A stretch of DNA of 64,000 nt, taken from NCBI RefSeq assembly GCF_038397725.1, contig NZ_CP151634.1, positions 2,418,001 through 2,482,000 of the forward strand, given 5' to 3'. Numbering within the stretch: the first letter of the stretch is position 1; every line of letters starts with the position of its first letter. The stretch is from Microbacterium sp. LWO13-1.2. GTDB lineage: Bacteria; Actinomycetota; Actinomycetes; Actinomycetales; Microbacteriaceae. This document shows positions 22,609-32,457 of this stretch, in pieces. Made by a program: the position numbers and the translations under genes. The notes beneath the pieces are model-generated. The model was not told the origin of the DNA. It made no database searches and saw nothing but the letters and a program-made list of their open reading frames with translations.

Positions 22609-23667
22609 ATGTCGGAGATCAAGAACAGGCTGCGAGTCGTCCTGGCGGTGCCGCTGTCGGAGGAGCACTGCCGGTTGATCGAGGAGCTCGAACCGCGGGT
22701 GGAACTCGTCCGCGATCACTCTCTCATGCATCCCATGCGCGGACCGGCCGACTGGTCCGGTGACCCCGATCATGTACGCACTCCACAGGAGCAGTCGGCA
22801 TTCGACGACATGGTCGATTCCGCCGACGCGCTGTTCGGCATTCCCGATGTCGATCCTGCGGCACTCGCGAGAACGGTCGCCGCCAACCCGCAGTTGCGCT
22901 GGGTGATGACCACCGCTGCCGGCGGGGGCAGCCAGGTCAAGGCGGCCGGACTCGCCCGCGAAGCGCTCGATCGCATCGCGTTCACGACCAGTGCCGGTGT
23001 GCACGGCGGTCCGCTCGCCGAGTTCGCGGTGTTCGGCGTCATCGCCGGAGCGAAAGGTCTTCCCCGGCTGCTGGCCGATCAGCGGGCGCGCACCTGGCCG
23101 GAGCGCTGGGAGATGCGTCAGGTCGATGAGATGACCGTTCTCATCGTGGGCCTGGGTGGCATCGGCACCGAATGCGCCCAGCGTTTCCATGCGCTCGGCG
23201 CCCGAGTCTGGGGCACGACGCGCTCCGGCGAGCCCGTCGACGGCGTGGACCGGTTGATCCCGCTCGACGAACTCGTCGACGCGGCAGCAGAAGTCGATGC
23301 CATCGTCGTGACGCTCCCCGGCACCGAGCAGACCCATCACCTCGTCGGTGCGGGGGTGCTCGCCGCGGTCCGACCCGGCACGATCCTCGCGAGCGTCGGA
23401 CGTGGCACGGTGATCGATGAGGACGCACTCCTCTCGGCCCTCGACGACGGGCGCATCGGTTTCGCCGCCCTGGACGTGTTCGAGAAGGAGCCGCTCGATC
23501 CCGCATCGCCGCTGTGGTCGCACCCGCAGGTTCTGGTCAGCCCGCATACGGCAGCGCTGAACTCCAAGGAGGAGGAGCGGATCGCGCGGAGGTTCGCCGA
23601 GAACGCGGCGCGCCTGCTCGATGGCGCACCGTTGCGCGCCGTCGTCGATACCGTCGAGTTCTACTGA
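22609..23667 (+). CDS. D-isomer-specific 2-hydroxyacid dehydrogenase
   Basis: A protein of 352 residues with GAAGGGA ~6 nt before the ATG. The NAD-binding motif is VGLGGIGTECAQRF. The catalytic triad is Arg in SVGRGTVID, Glu in DVFEKEPLD and His in VSPHTAAL. Family members reduce glyoxylate, hydroxypyruvate or 2-keto sugar acids (for example 2-ketogluconate). It is the first gene of a 20-nt-spaced pair with the IclR regulator. Together with the MFS, SDR, FAH and idonate-type genes it suggests interconversion of keto-sugar acids. Confidence 0.9.
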   Translation: MSEIKNRLRVVLAVPLSEEHCRLIEELEPRVELVRDHSLMHPMRGPADWSGDPDHVRTPQEQSAFDDMVDSADALFGIPDVDPAALARTVAANPQLRWVMTTAAGGGSQVKAAGLAREALDRIAFTTSAGVHGGPLAEFAVFGVIAGAKGLPRLLADQRARTWPERWEMRQVDEMTVLIVGLGGIGTECAQRFHALGARVWGTTRSGEPVDGVDRLIPLDELVDAAAEVDAIVVTLPGTEQTHHLVGAGVLAAVRPGTILASVGRGTVIDEDALLSALDDGRIGFAALDVFEKEPLDPASPLWSHPQVLVSPHTAALNSKEEERIARRFAENAARLLDGAPLRAVVDTVEFY

Positions 23668-23687
23668 TTTCCAGCAGGGGGCGAAGA

Positions 23688-24482
23688 GTGGCGAGCGAAG
23701 ACGATCCGCGGGAGGCCCGTGACCCGGCGCCGGCCGTCAGCAGGAGCATCCGCCTGCTCGGAATCCTCGCGGAGGCCGACCGGCCCCGTACGCTGACGGA
23801 GCTCGCGGCCGATCTCGGACTCGCGAAGTCGTCGACAGCGAATCTGTGCCTCGCCCTCGAAGCGGGCGGGATGGTCGAGCGCACGGCGCTGGGCTACCGA
23901 CTCGGGCTGCGCACCGCGGAGCTCGGCGGTGCCTACGCCGCGCAGTTCAATCAGATCCGCGAGTTCTACAGCGTGTGCGAGAAGTCGCCGACGCTGTCGG
24001 CCGAACTCGTCCAGGTAGCCGTTCTCGACGGAGCGGATGCGCTGTACCTCGCGCGTTACGAAGGCTCGAGATCACTCCGACTGGGTACCCCGCTCGGCTC
24101 GAGGCTGCCCGCGGCGCTTTCTGCGACGGGGCGGGCGCTGCTCGCGGCGATGTCGGATGCGGAAGTCGTCGCGTTGATCGGTGCGGATGCCGAGTTCCCG
24201 GCGCTCACCGAGCGCAGCACGACGACCATCGAGGGTCTTCTCGAGGTACTGGGGACCGCGCGTCGTCGCGGCTGGGCGCTGGATGCCGAGGAGTCGTTCC
24301 GCGGCATCGTCGGCGTCGCGGTGCCGCTCGACGGCTGGGCGCCGTCCGATCCGCCGCTGGCCCTCGGCGTCGCGATCCGCGCCATGGATGCCGACTACGA
24401 GCGGATCGAGCGCGTCGGTCAGGCGCTGCGCGACGCCGCCGCAGCCCTCACGAACCCGTTCAGCGCCGCCGCTCGCCGCTGA
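23688..24482 (+). CDS. IclR-family transcriptional regulator of the second sugar-acid cluster
   Basis: A protein of 264 residues from a GTG preceded by AGGGGGCGAAGA. The winged helix at ~15-75 includes SRSIRLLGILAEADRPRTL and LAKSSTANLCLAL. The IclR effector domain follows (LPAALSATGRALLAAM; ALDAEESFRGIVGVAVPL). It lies just downstream of the hydroxyacid dehydrogenase and upstream of the transporter operon. GAACA half-sites occur at 22522, 22538 and 24620, within both promoters it could control. Confidence 0.9.
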   Translation: MASEDDPREARDPAPAVSRSIRLLGILAEADRPRTLTELAADLGLAKSSTANLCLALEAGGMVERTALGYRLGLRTAELGGAYAAQFNQIREFYSVCEKSPTLSAELVQVAVLDGADALYLARYEGSRSLRLGTPLGSRLPAALSATGRALLAAMSDAEVVALIGADAEFPALTERSTTTIEGLLEVLGTARRRGWALDAEESFRGIVGVAVPLDGWAPSDPPLALGVAIRAMDADYERIERVGQALRDAAAALTNPFSAAARR

Positions 24483-24605
24483 TCCCGAGGCGCCGCGCGA
24501 TCGCGATCGGCGGGTCGCGATGTTCGTCGTGCCCGCGATCGGTGGGTGCCGATGTCCGTCGCGCCTGCCGGCAGGCCGGGGGACGAGGGGCCTGGGCCGC
24601 GGTGG

Positions 24606-24646
24606 CTGTACAAAGTATTGAACATGGGCCAACCCGCTGGTACAGT
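24606..24646 (+). promoter_or_regulatory. Promoter of the MFS-SDR-FAH-MDR operon, bracketed by a dyad
   Basis: -35 TTGAAC (24618-24623), 17-nt spacer, -10 TACAGT (24641-24646). CTGTAC (24606-24611) and GTACAG (24640-24645) form an inverted repeat bracketing the core promoter, and GAACA at 24620-24624 matches the half-site upstream. Confidence 0.65.
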
Positions 24647-24687
24647 CATCTCAACGCCGCTGGCGAAGCCGATCGAAGGAGATGGCA

Positions 24688-26100
24688 ATGACCGACTTGC
24701 GCACCACCGCGAAAGCCCCGTCCGATGACCCCGAGTACGCCGCGAATCTTCGCCGAGCCACACTTGCGTCGAGCATCGGCAGCGCGCTGGAGTATTTCGA
24801 CTTCGCCCTGTACGGGCTGTCGACGGCGTTGATCTTCAACGTCCTGTTCTTCCCGCAGGGTGATCCCGCGATGGCGACGGTGCTGGCGTTCGCGACGTTC
24901 GGGGTCGGCTTCCTCGCCCGCCCGTTCGGTGGCCTCTTCTTCGGGGTGCTCGGCGACAGGCTCGGACGCAAGTGGGTGCTCGTCGCAACGATCCTGCTGA
25001 TGGGCGGTGCTTCCACCGCGATCGGTCTGCTGCCGACCTATGAGGCGATCGGGATCTGGGCGCCTGCCCTCCTGGTCCTGCTGAGGCTGCTGCAGGGATT
25101 CGGAGCCGGTGCCGAACAGGCCGGCGCCACCGTGCTGATGGCCGAGTATGCGCCGGTCAAGCGCCGCGGCTTCTTCTCGGCGCTGCCGTTCGTCGGCATC
25201 CAGGCCGGAACCCTGCTCGCCGCCGTCGTCTTCAGCCTGATCACGCTCCTCCCCGAGGACCAGCTGCTCAGCTGGGGGTGGCGCGTGCCGTTCCTCGCGT
25301 CCTTCCTGCTGATCCTGATCGCACTGTTCATCCGGATGCGGTTGCGCGAGACCCCGACGTTCATCGAACTCGAGAAGCACGAGCAGATCGCCGATCGACC
25401 GATCAAGGAGATCTTCACGCACGGTCTTCCCGGCGTCATCGTCGGCGTCGGGCTGCGGATGGCCGAGAACGGCGGTTCGTACATGTTCCAGAACCTGAGC
25501 CTCGCGTTCTTCGTGGCCGTCGTCGGCCCCACCGCAGACAAGAGTCTCCTCACCTGGGGCGTCACGCTCGGTTCGCTCATCGGCATCTTCTCGGTGCCGT
25601 TCGCCGGTCACCTGTCCGATCGCTTCGGGCGGCGCACGGTCTACCGCTTCGGCGCCGTCTTCATGCTGATCTACACCTTCCCCGCATGGTGGATGCTCTC
25701 GCTCGGCAACCACGCGCTGGCGATCGGCGTCATCGCTGTCGGCATCGGCGTCGCGGTCAACACCATGCTCGGACCGCAGTGCGCGATGCTCCCCGAGATG
25801 TTCGGCAACCGCCACCGCTACCTCGGCGTCGCGATGGCGCGCGAGATCTCCGCGGTGCTCGCCGGTGGAACGGCCGGTGTCCTCGGCGCCTACCTGATCG
25901 CGGTCAGCGGCGGCAACTGGGTGCTGCTCGCGATCTACATGCTCGTCCTCGCCGTCATCACCACCGCATCCACGTTCCTGGTGCCGGAGACCCTGCGCCG
26001 TGACCTCACCCGCATCGACGACGCGATCAAGGTCTCGCGCAACGAGGGTGGCGACGATGTGTTCGCCACCACGGTCACCATCAAGGCTGTCGCACCGTGA
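24688..26100 (+). CDS. MFS transporter, metabolite:H+ symporter type
   Basis: A protein of 470 residues. The ATG at 24688 has AAGGAG 7 nt upstream; the ATG at 24682 is too close. Twelve membrane segments are visible, with the MHS-type N-terminus (ASSIGSALEYFDFALYG), the motif GDRLGRKWVL after helix 2 and GHLSDRFGRRTVYR in the second half. Relatives carry dicarboxylates, betaine, shikimate or sugar acids with protons. It is the first gene of a four-gene operon of sugar-acid enzymes, so an aldonate or uronate is the likely cargo. Confidence 0.9.
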   Translation: MTDLRTTAKAPSDDPEYAANLRRATLASSIGSALEYFDFALYGLSTALIFNVLFFPQGDPAMATVLAFATFGVGFLARPFGGLFFGVLGDRLGRKWVLVATILLMGGASTAIGLLPTYEAIGIWAPALLVLLRLLQGFGAGAEQAGATVLMAEYAPVKRRGFFSALPFVGIQAGTLLAAVVFSLITLLPEDQLLSWGWRVPFLASFLLILIALFIRMRLRETPTFIELEKHEQIADRPIKEIFTHGLPGVIVGVGLRMAENGGSYMFQNLSLAFFVAVVGPTADKSLLTWGVTLGSLIGIFSVPFAGHLSDRFGRRTVYRFGAVFMLIYTFPAWWMLSLGNHALAIGVIAVGIGVAVNTMLGPQCAMLPEMFGNRHRYLGVAMAREISAVLAGGTAGVLGAYLIAVSGGNWVLLAIYMLVLAVITTASTFLVPETLRRDLTRIDDAIKVSRNEGGDDVFATTVTIKAVAP

Positions 26101-26882
26101 CCGGCCTGCCGGCCGGCCTCGGCGCCTTCGATCTCACCGGGCGCACCGCACTGATCACCGGATCCAGTCGAGGAATCGGCCGGACGCTGGCCGAGGGCCT
26201 CGCCGCCGCCGGCGCGCGCGTGATCGTGCACGGGCGTGACGCCGCGAAGGCGGCAGCGGCCGCTGCCGAGATCTCGGCTGCAACCGGGATCGACGCTCGC
26301 AGTGTCGTCTTCGATGTGACGGATGCTGCCGCGGTGGACGCCGGGATGCTCGAGGTCGAACAGTTGATCGGCACCCCCGACATCCTCGTCAACAACGCCG
26401 GCGTGCAGCGGCGGGCTCCGATCGCGGAGTTCACGGATGAGGACTGGGATGCGCTCGTGCAGACCAACCTGTCCGGCGTCTTCCACCTCTCACGGCGCGT
26501 CGCACGCGGAATGATCGCGCGCGGCTCCGGCAAGATCGTGCAGATCGGGAGCGTGCAGTCGCAGCTCGCCCGCCCCTCGATTGCGGCCTACTCCGCGACC
26601 AAGGGCGCGATCGTGATGTTCACGAAGGGGCTGTGCGCTGACCTCGCCCCTCAGGGCATCCAGGCGAATGCGATCGCACCCGGCTACTTCGCCACCGAGC
26701 TCACCAGCGCGCTGGTCGCCGACGAGCAGTTCTCAGCCTGGGTGCGTGGGCGCACGCCCGCGGGCCGCTGGGGCGACACCCGCGATCTCGTCGGCGCGCT
26801 GGTGTTCCTGTCCAGCTCGGCCGGCGACTTCGTCAATGGCCAGACGCTCTACGTCGACGGCGGCATGACGGCGGTGATCTGA
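26097..26882 (+). CDS. SDR-family oxidoreductase (gluconate 5-dehydrogenase / keto-deoxy-sugar dehydrogenase type)
   Basis: A protein of 261 residues, with a GTG overlapping the MFS stop (GTGA). Motifs are ALITGSSRGIGRTLAEG, NNAGVQ, catalytic Ser in GSVQSQ and YSATK. Sequence style and the idonate-type dehydrogenase three genes on suggest IdnO-like 5-ketogluconate/gluconate interconversion. The FAH-family gene immediately after equally suggests a 2-keto-3-deoxy acid 4-dehydrogenase, as in the diketo-hydrolase route for fuconate or rhamnonate. Both readings are inference. Confidence 0.88.
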   Translation: MTGLPAGLGAFDLTGRTALITGSSRGIGRTLAEGLAAAGARVIVHGRDAAKAAAAAAEISAATGIDARSVVFDVTDAAAVDAGMLEVEQLIGTPDILVNNAGVQRRAPIAEFTDEDWDALVQTNLSGVFHLSRRVARGMIARGSGKIVQIGSVQSQLARPSIAAYSATKGAIVMFTKGLCADLAPQGIQANAIAPGYFATELTSALVADEQFSAWVRGRTPAGRWGDTRDLVGALVFLSSSAGDFVNGQTLYVDGGMTAVI

Positions 26883-27613
26883 TGCGCATCGGCCGAGTGC
26901 TGACCGCGGACGGCCCCCGTCACGTCAGAGCAGAGGGTGACCGCCTGGTGCCAATCGAGGATCCGTATGCCGCGTACGCCGCGGGGCGCATCCCGGCCGA
27001 TGACGGGGAGGCGGTCGCGGGGGAGTTGCTCGCACCTGCCGTTCCCGTGGTCGTGATCGGCGTCGCGCAGAACGGGCCGGAGCACCACTCGCCCGTTCAG
27101 GCCTGGCTGAAGAGTCCGCGCACGGTGACACCGAGCGGAACGGCAGTGTCGTTGCGTCGGGACGCGGGCGCGGCTGTGGCCGAGGGTGAGATCGCCGTCG
27201 TCATCGGCAAGGCGACCCTCGGGTTGACGGCGCACAACGCGCATGAGTACGTCCTCGGTGTCACGGCCGTCAACGACCTGTCGAGCCCGGACCGCGCCGA
27301 ATGGGATCCGCGCAACTTCGAGTCGAAGTCCGGCGACGGCTACACGCCGCTCGGTCCCTGGATCGATACGGACGCCGACATCGACGATGTCGCCCTCACC
27401 CTGGAGATCGACGGCTCGATCGTCGCCGAGACCGGCAGCCGTGAGCTGCCGATGGCGATCCGCGACTGCCTCGCGTACATCGCCGCCTGGTCGCCGCTCG
27501 GACCGGGAGACATCGTGATGACGGGGGCGCCGCACTCGCAGGCGCGGGTGCTGCCAGGACAGACGGTCACGGTGACGGTCTCGGGAGTCACCCTGGTCAC
27601 ACCCCTGGTGTGA
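26882..27613 (+). CDS. Fumarylacetoacetate-hydrolase-family protein
   Basis: A protein of 243 residues whose ATG shares one base with the SDR stop. The FAH core shows metal ligands in EGEIAVVIG and AVNDLSSPD, and the terminal substrate region is DIVMTGAPHS. The family hydrolyses diketo acids or decarboxylates oxaloacetate-like acids. Behind an SDR and a sugar-acid importer it could be a 2,4-diketo-3-deoxy-aldonate hydrolase giving pyruvate plus a hydroxyacid, which the dehydrogenases at 21617 or 22609 could then oxidise. Confidence 0.88.
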   Translation: MRIGRVLTADGPRHVRAEGDRLVPIEDPYAAYAAGRIPADDGEAVAGELLAPAVPVVVIGVAQNGPEHHSPVQAWLKSPRTVTPSGTAVSLRRDAGAAVAEGEIAVVIGKATLGLTAHNAHEYVLGVTAVNDLSSPDRAEWDPRNFESKSGDGYTPLGPWIDTDADIDDVALTLEIDGSIVAETGSRELPMAIRDCLAYIAAWSPLGPGDIVMTGAPHSQARVLPGQTVTVTVSGVTLVTPLV

Positions 27614-27625
27614 GCGGAGAGACCT

Positions 27626-28723
27626 GTGAAGATGAACGGGAACGGAGCACACGTGGAGAATCTCGCCGTCGTCGCGCATGCGGCGAATGACCTGCGCATC
27701 GAGGACGTCGGAGCCCCGATGCCGGCCCCCCACGAAGCGATCGTCGACATCGCCTTCGGCGGCATCTGCGGATCGGACCTGCACTACTGGATGCACGGAG
27801 CGGCCGGCGCCTCGGTGCTCCGCGCACCGATGACTCTCGGCCATGAGGTCTCCGGCGTCGTCTCGGTGCCGGCTGCCGATGGGAGCGGCCCTGCCGAGGG
27901 AACACCGGTCGCCGTGCATCCGCTCACGCCGCAGGGCGATGGTCACACGCCGTGGCCTGCCGACCGGCCGAACCTCGCCCCGGCATCCACGTACCTCGGC
28001 TCGGCGATGCACGTGCCGCATACCCAGGGGGCTTTCGCGCGTCGCGTCGCCGTTCCCACCCGGATGCTGCACGCCGTCCCCGATGGCCTCGATCTGCGCA
28101 TCGCTGCCCTCGCCGAGCCGGCCGCCGTCGCCTGGCACGCGGTGGCGCGCGCAGGACACGTGCGCGGTCGCAGCGTCGCCGTGATCGGAGCAGGACCCAT
28201 CGGGCAGCTCGTCGCCGCGGTGGCGCAGCGCGCCGGAGCCTCCTCCATCACGGTCACCGACCTGCACCCGCAGCCCCGCGCGATCGCGGAGGCCCGCGGG
28301 GCGGTCGGGATCGACGCCAGGGACGCCGAAGCCATCGCCGCGCTGCACGCCGACGTCGTCGTCGAGTCCAGCGGCACCGTGCCCGGCCTGGCCGCCGCCA
28401 TCTCCGCTGCTGTGCGCGGCGGAACGGTCGTGCTGCTCGGGCTGCAGCGGGCAGGAGAGATCGCCGTGCCAATGGCGACGGCGATCACGCGAGAGCTCTC
28501 GCTGATCGGATCGTTCCGGTTCGGCACGGAGTTCGGCGAGGTGATCGCGGCGCTGGCCGACGGCACGCTCGACGTCTCGGGAATCATCAGCCACGTGGAG
28601 CCGGCGCATGATGCGCTCGATGCCTTCGCGTTGGCCGCTGATCCTTCGCGATCATGCAAGGTGCTCCTCGACTTCGGTGTCGAAGCCGAAGGGGCGGATG
28701 CCCGAGATCAGTCCTTGCGGTAG
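27626..28723 (+). CDS. Zinc-type alcohol dehydrogenase resembling L-idonate 5-dehydrogenase
   Basis: A protein of 365 residues. The GTG at 27626 follows GGAGAGA; an ATG at 27632 is the alternative. The catalytic zinc ligands of MDR enzymes are visible (GGICGSDLHYWMHG, LGHEVSGVV, with a later Glu in LAEPAAVAWHA). The Rossmann motif is VIGAGPIGQLVAAV. The four-cysteine structural-zinc lobe usually found near residue 100 is missing: that stretch reads PLTPQGDGHTPWPADRPN with no Cys. It probably oxidises idonate or another polyol acid at C5 with NAD(P)+. It closes the MFS operon and overlaps the small minus-strand gene by 16 nt. Confidence 0.85.
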   Translation: MKMNGNGAHVENLAVVAHAANDLRIEDVGAPMPAPHEAIVDIAFGGICGSDLHYWMHGAAGASVLRAPMTLGHEVSGVVSVPAADGSGPAEGTPVAVHPLTPQGDGHTPWPADRPNLAPASTYLGSAMHVPHTQGAFARRVAVPTRMLHAVPDGLDLRIAALAEPAAVAWHAVARAGHVRGRSVAVIGAGPIGQLVAAVAQRAGASSITVTDLHPQPRAIAEARGAVGIDARDAEAIAALHADVVVESSGTVPGLAAAISAAVRGGTVVLLGLQRAGEIAVPMATAITRELSLIGSFRFGTEFGEVIAALADGTLDVSGIISHVEPAHDALDAFALAADPSRSCKVLLDFGVEAEGADARDQSLR

Positions 28724-28833
28724 CCCGACCGGCCGAGCGAGAAGAGAGCCGCGAACGTCAGGCCCGCGGCGCACACCGACATCGCTCCGATGAGCCAGAG
28801 GAGTGCGTGCGAGAGAAAGGCGCCGTCGAGCAT
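28708..28833 (-). CDS. 41-residue single-pass membrane peptide
   Basis: The reading frame encodes 41 residues with one hydrophobic segment (ALLWLIGAMSVCAAGLTFAA) and a basic tail GRSGYRKD. GGAG stands 8 nt before the ATG, a convincing ribosome site. Its 3' end overlaps the idonate-type dehydrogenase stop tail to tail. Size, clean frame and ribosome site support a real gene; I do not recognise a function. Confidence 0.6.
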   Translation of the reverse strand: MLDGAFLSHALLWLIGAMSVCAAGLTFAALFSLGRSGYRKD

Positions 28834-29060
28834 GAGGGGTCTCCGTGTTCTGCGCAGAAAAAGCTGGTGTCCTCAGCCTACCGCGTCATCCGGTACCATT
28901 GAGGAGTACCTCGGCGAGGGACGCTTCCGCGCGTGCGCGAACGTCCGTTATCGACGCGGCGGAGCGAGCCCGGTGGCTTACCTCACGCGTTTGCGTTCGA
29001 GCCCACAATTCCAAGACCACCGCGCGGCCCCTTCGCTGCGTGCCCCGAAGGAGAATCCCC
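28834..29060 (+). other. Leader region of rplY
   Basis: This 227-nt gap separates the small minus-strand gene from rplY. TACCAT at 28894-28899 could be a -10, giving a leader of roughly 155 nt, long enough for a ribosomal-protein autoregulatory structure. I see no known riboswitch or leader motif in it. Confidence 0.3.
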
Positions 29061-29663
29061 ATGTCTGAAGACACCAAGGTCCACGCCGAGCTTCGCGAGA
29101 ACTTCGGCAAGGGCTACGCCCGCCGCCTCCGCGCTGCCGGCAAGATCCCCGCCGTCATCTACGGCCATGGCACCGAGCCGGTGCACGTCGCGCTGCCGGG
29201 CCACCAGGTCTCGCTCATCATCCGCCGCGCCAACGCCGTGCTCGAGCTCGAGATCGACGGCAAGGGCGACCAGCTCACCCTCGTCAAGGACGTCCAGAAG
29301 GACCCCGTGCACCAGATCATCGAGCACATCGACCTGCTCGTCGTGAAGAAGGGCGAGAAGGTCGCGATCGACATCCCGATCATCGTCGTCGGCGAGTCCG
29401 CTTCCGGCACGATCGTGAACCAGGACGCGAACACCCTGTCGATCGAGGCCGAGGCCACGCACATCCCGCAGAACATCGAGGTCTCCGTCGAGGGTCTCGA
29501 GGAGGGCGCGCACATCACGGCCGCTGACGTCGTGCTGCCCAAGGGCTCGACGCTGCTCTCCGACCCCGATGTGCTCGTCGTCGCGATCTCCGTCCCGGCC
29601 GCCGCTGAGGCGACCGACGACGAGGCCGCTGCGGAAGAGACCACCGAGGCCGCTGCCGAGTAA
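29061..29663 (+). CDS. rplY: 50S ribosomal protein L25/general stress protein Ctc
   Basis: A protein of 200 residues with GAAGGAG 8 nt before the ATG. The 5S-rRNA-binding L25 domain (~1-95) includes LRENFGKGYARRLRAAGKIPAVIYGHG and VKDVQKDPVHQIIEHIDLL. It is followed by the TL5/CTC C-terminal beta domain (~96-180) and an acidic, Ala/Glu-rich tail. It binds 5S rRNA in the large subunit. A terminator follows and pth lies downstream, the usual bacterial neighbour. Confidence 0.97.
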   Translation: MSEDTKVHAELRENFGKGYARRLRAAGKIPAVIYGHGTEPVHVALPGHQVSLIIRRANAVLELEIDGKGDQLTLVKDVQKDPVHQIIEHIDLLVVKKGEKVAIDIPIIVVGESASGTIVNQDANTLSIEAEATHIPQNIEVSVEGLEEGAHITAADVVLPKGSTLLSDPDVLVVAISVPAAAEATDDEAAAEETTEAAAE

Positions 29664-29680
29664 TCTCCGACCGGTTCGGA

Positions 29681-29715
29681 ACAGAGGGGACGCGATCCGA
29701 TCGCGTCCCCTCTGT
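29681..29715 (+). terminator. Terminator after rplY
   Basis: A perfect 16-bp stem (29681-29696 / 29700-29715; core GAGGGGACGCGAT) with a 3-nt loop. The U-tract is weak (CGTAT). Confidence 0.8.
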
Positions 29716-29789
29716 CGTATCCGGCCGTCATACTGGTCGCGACCCCCGCTGCTGCAGGGCACGGGAGGTCGCGCGCGGAAGGACCACTG

Positions 29790-30371
29790 ATGGCATCCAC
29801 CTGGCTCGTGGTGGGACTCGGGAACCCGGGACCCCGGTACGAGGCGACCCGGCACAACATCGGCCAGCTCGTCGTCGACGAACTGGCGGCACGCCGCAGC
29901 GAGAGCTTCCGCGAGCACAAGGGCGGAGCTCGCGTCGTCGAGACCTGGCTGCGGCCGGGCGCCGACAAGCTGGTGCTGGCGAAGCCGAACACGTTCATGA
30001 ACGTCTCCGGTACCCCGGTCGCCGCTCTCGCCCGCTTCTACTCGGTACCCGCAGAGCAGGTCATCGTCGTGCACGATGAACTGGACATCCCGTTCGACAC
30101 GGTGAAACTGAAGATCGGCGGCGGCCACGGCGGCCACAACGGGGTTCGCGACGTCGCGAGTGCGATCGGCACCGCCGACTTCCCGCGTGTGCGCGTGGGC
30201 ATCGGACGTCCGCCCGGACGTCAGGATGCGGCGGACTGGGTGCTCGCACCTTTCGGCAAAGAGGAGCGGGCGAACGTGCCGATCCTCGTCTCCGATGCGG
30301 CGGACGCCGTCGAACTGCTTGTCGCGGAAGGACTGCTCGCGGCGCAGCAGAAGCACCACGCGCCGCGCTGA
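29790..30371 (+). CDS. pth: Peptidyl-tRNA hydrolase
   Basis: A protein of 193 residues, family-typical length. Motifs are [19 protein letters not shown] with the catalytic His of [14 protein letters not shown], and [24 protein letters not shown]. It releases tRNA from prematurely dropped peptidyl-tRNA in the cytoplasm. GGAAGGA precedes the ATG. It is next to rplY, the conserved arrangement, but separated by a hairpin, so it may also have its own promoter in 29716-29789. Confidence 0.97.
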   Translation: MASTWLVVGLGNPGPRYEATRHNIGQLVVDELAARRSESFREHKGGARVVETWLRPGADKLVLAKPNTFMNVSGTPVAALARFYSVPAEQVIVVHDELDIPFDTVKLKIGGGHGGHNGVRDVASAIGTADFPRVRVGIGRPPGRQDAADWVLAPFGKEERANVPILVSDAADAVELLVAEGLLAAQQKHHAPR

Positions 30372-30386
30372 GCGCTGTCCTTTGCG

Positions 30387-31013
30387 TCAGCTGGAGTAGT
30401 CGTAGTCGATGAAGCCGGCGGCCGTCCCGGTGCTCAGGGCGATCACCAGCACGACGAAGAAGATGAGCGGCGCGATGATCGCGACGACAAGAGCCGCGAT
30501 GCCCTGTCCTCGGCCCTGTCGGCGTCGGATCGCGATGATCCCCACGACGATCGCTGCGATGCCGAGCAACGTACCGGCCCAGAATGCGAGCTCCGCCCAC
30601 AGCACCTGGTCGCGGGCGGGGGAGAGGAAGGCGAGCGAGTCGACGTCGCTCATGTAATCGGCTGCGCCGGGGATGCGCCGGCCGATCTCGTATGCGGCGA
30701 AGCCGACGATGATCGGGGTCGCGACGGCGGCGACGAGGGAGAAGATCAGCGCCAGGGTGCCGAGGAACGGCGATCGCCGCTCGGGGGCGGCCGGCACCGG
30801 ATAAGCGCCGGCCGGGGCCGCGTAGCCGCCCACCGGCACGTGGTAGGCGCCCGGAGGCGCCTGGTAGACCGGTGCCTGCGGGTGCGCCGGAGCGACGGGC
30901 TGCGGATATCCGGGTGCGACCGGCGGCTGCGGGAAGGCGGGGGCCGGTACCGTTCCGTACGGTGCCGCCGGAACGGGAGGCACGCCGGGCGGGGGCAGCT
31001 GCGGATCAGTCAC
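30387..31013 (-). CDS. Proline-rich membrane protein (DUF4190-like)
   Basis: A protein of 208 residues from a GTG. The first ~80 residues are a Pro/Ala/Tyr-rich, low-complexity cytoplasmic tail (repeated P-x-A-P and GAYxVP units). Three hydrophobic segments follow (LALIFSLVAAVATPIIVGF; AFWAGTLLGIAAIVVGIIAI; ALVVAIIAPLIFFVVLVIAL). Such proteins are common in actinobacteria and have no assigned function. It is convergent with pth. A TAGGAT hexamer 6 nt before the GTG indicates a leaderless transcript. Confidence 0.85.
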   Translation of the reverse strand: MTDPQLPPPGVPPVPAAPYGTVPAPAFPQPPVAPGYPQPVAPAHPQAPVYQAPPGAYHVPVGGYAAPAGAYPVPAAPERRSPFLGTLALIFSLVAAVATPIIVGFAAYEIGRRIPGAADYMSDVDSLAFLSPARDQVLWAELAFWAGTLLGIAAIVVGIIAIRRRQGRGQGIAALVVAIIAPLIFFVVLVIALSTGTAAGFIDYDYSS

Positions 31014-31019
31014 GACCCC

Positions 31020-31025
31020 ATCCTA
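31020..31025 (-). promoter_or_regulatory. -10 box (TAGGAT) of the DUF4190-like gene
   Basis: TAGGAT on the minus strand, then 6 nt (GGGGTC), then the GTG start at 31013. Confidence 0.5.
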
Positions 31026-31035
31026 ACGGCGAGTG

Positions 31036-32413
<1,378 letters not shown>

Positions 32414-32445
32414 TGGTCACGCAGGGCGCGTCGAGAACGAACATC

Positions 32446-32451
32446 TAGGCT
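32446..32451 (+). promoter_or_regulatory. -10 box (TAGGCT) of the SRPBCC-DUF4166 operon
   Basis: TAGGCT ends 6 nt before the ATG at 32458 and no ribosome site is present, fitting a leaderless transcript. Confidence 0.5.
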
Positions 32452-32457
32452 GGGCGC

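Noticed and set aside
28834..29060. Riboswitch or known L25 leader before rplY
   Set aside because: The leader is long enough, but I could not recognise any conserved structure or motif.
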